Assembly: GCA_026027325.1 (NCBI GenBank) | Contig: JAMSLZ010000007.1 | Span: 682,001 to 746,000 of the forward strand | DNA length: 64,000 nucleotides | Direction of reading: 5' to 3' | Source: Actinomucor elegans | Lineage: Eukaryota; Mucoromycota; Mucoromycetes; Mucorales; Mucoraceae | Position numbers and translations under genes: made by a program | Shown here: positions 59,845 to 64,000 of the stretch, in pieces | Layout: the number at the start of each line of letters is the position of its first letter | Numbering within the stretch: position 1 is the stretch's first letter | Notes under the pieces: generated by a model | The model's input: the letters and a program-made list of their open reading frames with translations, nothing else | Told to the model about the DNA's origin: nothing | The model's database searches: none

Positions 59845-60998
59845 TGCGGAATTACTGACTCATGTTTCTTATTAGTAGAACTGAATAGGGAATATGGTGG
59901 CCGCCATCATGACGATGACGAAGATCAAACAACGAAGCGTAAAAGCCCTTTACATGAATTATGCTCCAGATTATTTTGCGGTTGTTGCTGATGATATTAC
60001 GTATTAAAATAATGCTTTCAAAAGAAAAGTGTGTGCGGGGAAGATCCCACAATCATCAAGGCCCGAATAAGTACTGTCTAGTATATTCATGAGGGCTGTT
60101 TTTTGTAAGTCCATCTACTATGCAGTTTTTCTCCAAAACAACTCATGAGCAAAGAATGGTTAGTATGTAAAATCTATAGACACTATATCAGAGTAACTTT
60201 TATTATGTACATTACACTGAGATCTGAGAAAAAGGATCATGATAACAATTAGGTTTATAATAATGCTTCTTTCTGTCAAGTAATGATTCAATCTACCTGC
60301 ACTACTTAGTTTGACAGGAGCATTTGTGTGTTACAAGAGCAATACCATAAACAAAAGCCTTACGTATAGGTTAATATAGACACGATAAAAGAAAAGTTTT
60401 CAGGTACAACTATCCCAGTTATATTTCAAACCCCCAGTTGGCTATACAGTTTGAAGGGAGGCACGTAGACGCTCAATACTAATCACCACAAAAGTGTCTG
60501 TTCTCCAGAATGAAAACAGAGCAAGATTGATTGTCAAAATCTGCTGTTTAATAAATATTCTAATAAATACCGTAGCCCATATTAAGTATAGAATTATTTA
60601 TTAGATGCGACATTTAATTCAGATTGATTGTGAGATCTATTAATGATTAGACATTGCATCGTGAAATATATACTAATCTTAACTGCTATTAATATACTAT
60701 TTATGTTGGAATTAGACTATCAGAAGGTTCTAGTATATTCAACAGTTCATTTTGAACAAAGACAGTTAATTAGATGCTATATTTAACTCAGATCGACTGG
60801 GAGAGTTGTAAATCATTGCATTGAGTTTACATGAACTGCAAGTAATGTATTACTAGTCATTAATGTATATCTTTATGACTCTATTGGGTGTAGTAATTCA
60901 TTATCAGTATGTGCTAGTCATCATATGTGGCATTAAATGAGAATTGACGAAGCTGGATTCAATAAGGGAATAAAAACATCCCAAGTGTCGCCTCAATC

Positions 60999-61001
<3 letters not shown>
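59845..61001. other. intergenic, AT-rich, with imperfect duplication
   Basis: Two blocks of the form TTAGATGC..ATTTAA.TCAGAT.GA.TG.GAG occur near 60602-60637 and 60770-60803, differing mainly by transitions. Nothing else seen. Confidence 0.4.
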
Positions 61002-61033
<32 letters not shown>

Positions 61034-62768
61034 TATAGCACTAAGATGGCATTTTTGTGGCAAATCAATTAATAGCATAGAATAAATACACGAAAGAGTA
61101 TGTAATTGTATTTAGTTTGTATTTTATTATACAAGAAATATTCGAAGTATCGCTGCATTTATAAAAAATAGTTCCATCAGCTGAAAGAGATGGTAAATGA
61201 TCTTTAGACTGTTTAGGCTGTTTAGTTCAGCATCTATATTGTTAGGCTGATAAGAATTTTATTATAAAAAAAAGTCTTGATGAGCGCGTGGTATTAATTA
61301 GGCACACCTATATCTCCCAGGCCTAATCAGAAGGAAAGTGGAGTGTAAAAAACCCCTTTGGGGCCAAGGGCAAAAAGGCAGAGGAAGTAGTAGAGTCACC
61401 AGGGCACTAGTAGTTTAGCTGTGTGGATTTTTTTTTGGGGGGGGGGGACCAATCTAAGAGGCGTGAATCTAAGTGAGGTAAGAGAAGAGAAATTATTATG
61501 AAAAAAAAAAAATAACCAAGTTCATAGAGAATAGCGCATATAGCGAGCCAGCGAAGAAATCAAGGAGAATTCATATCAAATTTTCGAGTATTTGAGTTGA
61601 TAGCTGGTTTAACAAGAATGACAGTGGGTCTGTTATTATTGCTGGATTTTGTTGGCGCATATGCATATCCAGGTAGCTGATGGTGTGTCATCTGAAGAGT
61701 GTGTGAAATAGGTATTAAGGACATGGACGAGGTGAGCTACCGGGTAACCAGCCTAAATGCCAGCATATGTGTCTGCTTCTCTCTGATCTGGTCATATATA
61801 ACCACAGGACTGGATCTAATAAGACAACCGATCGACATTGTGAAATGAGATGAGAATCTCTTGCTTACTGTCGTTGTTGGAGTTATTTTATAAAAATATT
61901 CGTTGGAATTGTTTGAAGGTTCTGGTATCTATTTGATCAACTGATACTGGGAGCATTTTCCAGAAAAGTGTTGCTAATAATCTTTTCCATAGATGGCTAT
62001 GATTGTGTTTGATTAAAGGAAACAGTCGATAAAGAAGTGTGTCATTGGGTAGATATAGAAATCGTAGTAGAAATTGAGCTTGTAAAATATCTAGACGATC
62101 TTTAACGTTGTGCTTTCGAAGGCGAGAACGCAGTTGACCAATGGGATCTTGCACCTTTATGGGAATGTAGATGCATTATAAACCTTGATTGGATGAAGAT
62201 GGCTATAAGAGACAGGCCGCAGCTTCCTGTTGTTAAGTCCTTTTGCGATCGTGCTCAACCGACACAGCGGACTTTAGTTGCTCAAAGCGTATCGGATTAT
62301 GCCAAGGAGTGTCAGTGATAATGGTTGTGATGGTGGCAGGGTGTTTTTGTTGTTCCAATTGGTAGTGAAGCTTCTGGATTTCCTTCTTCACTTGGTTTAA
62401 CTCCGTAGCGAGGCCTTGAATGATTTTCAGAAGCTTCTGGAAAGACAGCTACATGTTGTTAGTCGGGTTGGTAATATCGTTTCCCGAAGTTTCGAGCATT
62501 TCCTCATCATCTTGAGGAATGATACCTTTGATAATATGTGCGCGGTATACTTTTCCATAATTACTACAACAGAACATACACTGAGAGGAGCAGATTTGAT
62601 ATTGTCGTGGCAGTTGATGCAGCCCTTAATTTGGAAGTTAGGACAGACAGTTTGTTTGCGGTAAGCATCAAGGTGCGATAAGAGTGGTTTTTGATCCTCT
62701 GCACTAAGATTGATGGCAGGAAAAGTTGATTGAGATGGTTTAACTGTGGTAATAGACATCTTTAGCAA
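61002..62768 (-). mobile_element. LINE-like retroelement remnant with poly(A) end
   Basis: Minus strand, broken frames in order. 62759-62427 reads AYRKQTVCPNFQIKGCINCH, a Cys-rich ORF1-like piece; 62450-62240 reads QGLATELNQVKKEIQKLHYQ, a coiled coil; 62154-61888 reads VKDRLDILQAQFLLRFLYLP, like the C-terminal end of LINE reverse-transcriptase proteins in this group. The first two can be joined by an intron (donor AAG-GTATCA, acceptor ATGTAG) or by a frameshift. A 31-nt A run (minus strand) at 61032-61002 marks the likely 3' end. The reverse-transcriptase core is missing. The family call is from memory of similar elements, so moderate. Confidence 0.45.
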
Positions 62769-64000
62769 TGACTTGAAGATAATAAAGTAGACATGACAAT
62801 TGGCTTCTAAATATAGTAAAAGTGATGAGAAGCAAAAAAAGTTCTATTGTATTGTTAGTTCACTTTTTGTGTGTTGCCTATCATTTCGTCACGAAAAAAA
62901 AAAAAACAATTCTGGAGCTCTGAAGCTGCCTTGAATTGTTAATGTCCAATGATAATGCAGAAACTCGAATGATTAATAATCCTCATTCGTTCATGGTGAT
63001 TGCACTTGATGGCCATGATCCTTTCGACAAAAAAAATTGAAATTTTATAGTTACCTCTATCCCAACAGTACATCACCCTACTGCTTAAAGCTAGGAAAAA
63101 GGACAGATATAATAATAGTACTGCCACTTAATTATTTGCATAATAATTTGTCTGTAGTGTCAGTCTTAATAAGCTCCGACGGCATAGCGCTTTTATCACC
63201 CAGACCGAGATTTTATGTATCCTAATGCTGCAAAATGGATACCATCCGAAAAAGTATAATGGGCTTTTACAAGATCAATTAGGATATAGCAGCACTAATC
63301 TTTGCTCAATATCATGTATACCTCACTTTTTATTTTATTTTTTGCACCAATTTCTGAGCCTCAAGAATACTTGACATAGTAGGGTTAAGCTTTGATTTTT
63401 ATGGGCAAACCAAAATATATCTCATTTCAAATGTCGTTTTAGTCCAGTAGTTCTTGCTTGCAACAAGTTGCGGCATTTTGTACGATATTGAAAGTTTTGT
63501 TACAGTTTATGTCCTGTATGTAACTGTCAAGATGATCATTGCTTTTCCTCCTTTGTTTAACTATAGAACCATTCATGTATTTAATGCCAGTAAGCCAAAG
63601 CTAAAAATATTTGACTGGGAACAGCGATAGTTTGCATTTAATCGAGAGCAAAGCTGTGTGCCTTTATTTAAGCAGTTCTATCCAGTCATGGCAGAATGCT
63701 AGAATTGCTATTTGGGCATGTTTCACTTGATATGAACCTTGTGGTCTCTTCGTCATATATATTCAATATACACGCAAGAGACGAGGAAAAATGTAATAAA
63801 TGCATAACACTATATACAAACATCTAAAATTTCGTGATTAAAGTAGGTTTGGATACTGTGTCACAGAAGTGGCAAATCTAGTCCGTTTAAAAGCCACTTG
63901 AATATTCAAAATGATTATAAAGAACACAACACAATGCCAATAGTTAAATGCTTTGATGAATCTGAAACATTTTTGTTATATTCGGTCAATGTAATTCAAG
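62769..64000. other. right end of window, no gene recognised
   Basis: AT-rich with only short frames (for example 62939-63127 and 63037-63225) that lack motifs. No partial gene can be supported at the right edge. Confidence 0.45.

Noticed and set aside
1..64000. CRISPR arrays, operons or phage-like modules
   Set aside because: Introns, promoters and gene families are fungal; no regularly spaced repeats of CRISPR type were seen.

Overview
The window looks like nuclear DNA of an early-diverging filamentous fungus, most likely Mucoromycota and probably Mucorales. The reasons are AT-rich sequence, many short introns (about 50-170 nt, GT...AG, CTAAC-like branch points), poly-T or pyrimidine tracts ahead of genes, and a gene set that fits: several chitin deacetylases, a Zn2Cys6 factor, an AzgA-type purine permease, a PAS kinase and alpha-arrestin. 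Nothing looks prokaryotic. All gene models were read by eye from splice signals and frame continuity; no searches were run, so family names rest on visible motifs.

Layout. 1-3.5 kb: the last exon of a gene cut by the window edge, a PY-motif type I membrane protein, and a bHLH-zipper factor. 3.5-8.4 kb: gene-free, decayed AT-rich DNA. 8.4-10.6 kb: a coiled-coil protein and a 38-residue CCHC zinc-knuckle microprotein. 10.6-25.7 kb: four NodB-type chitin deacetylase genes, all on the minus strand, each with a TATAAATA box 52-75 nt before its ATG. A C2H2 zinc-finger repeat gene lies inside this cluster on the opposite strand, next to a decayed retroelement.

27.3-46.9 kb is the gene-dense core: PAS kinase, alpha-arrestin, TOPORS-like RING ligase, SAP30-like Sin3 subunit, a conserved-looking unknown, a secreted protein with two related halves, an AGGF1-like OCRE/FHA/G-patch protein, a Nudix hydrolase, an SR splicing factor, a Zn2Cys6 factor and a tail-anchored coiled-coil protein. 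49.1-51.6 kb: a tiny membrane protein and the AzgA-type permease. 51.6-58.7 kb: gene-poor, with transposase-like remains. 58.8-59.8 kb: a DNAJB-type J protein. 61.0-62.8 kb: a LINE-like retroelement remnant ending in a poly(A) tract.

Themes. Cell-wall remodelling (four deacetylases), nutrient signalling and ubiquitin-driven trafficking (PAS kinase, arrestin with LPxY motifs, membrane protein with PPxY and LPxY, permease) and RNA/chromatin factors are represented. The physical clustering of deacetylases is clear; other functional links are only inference.
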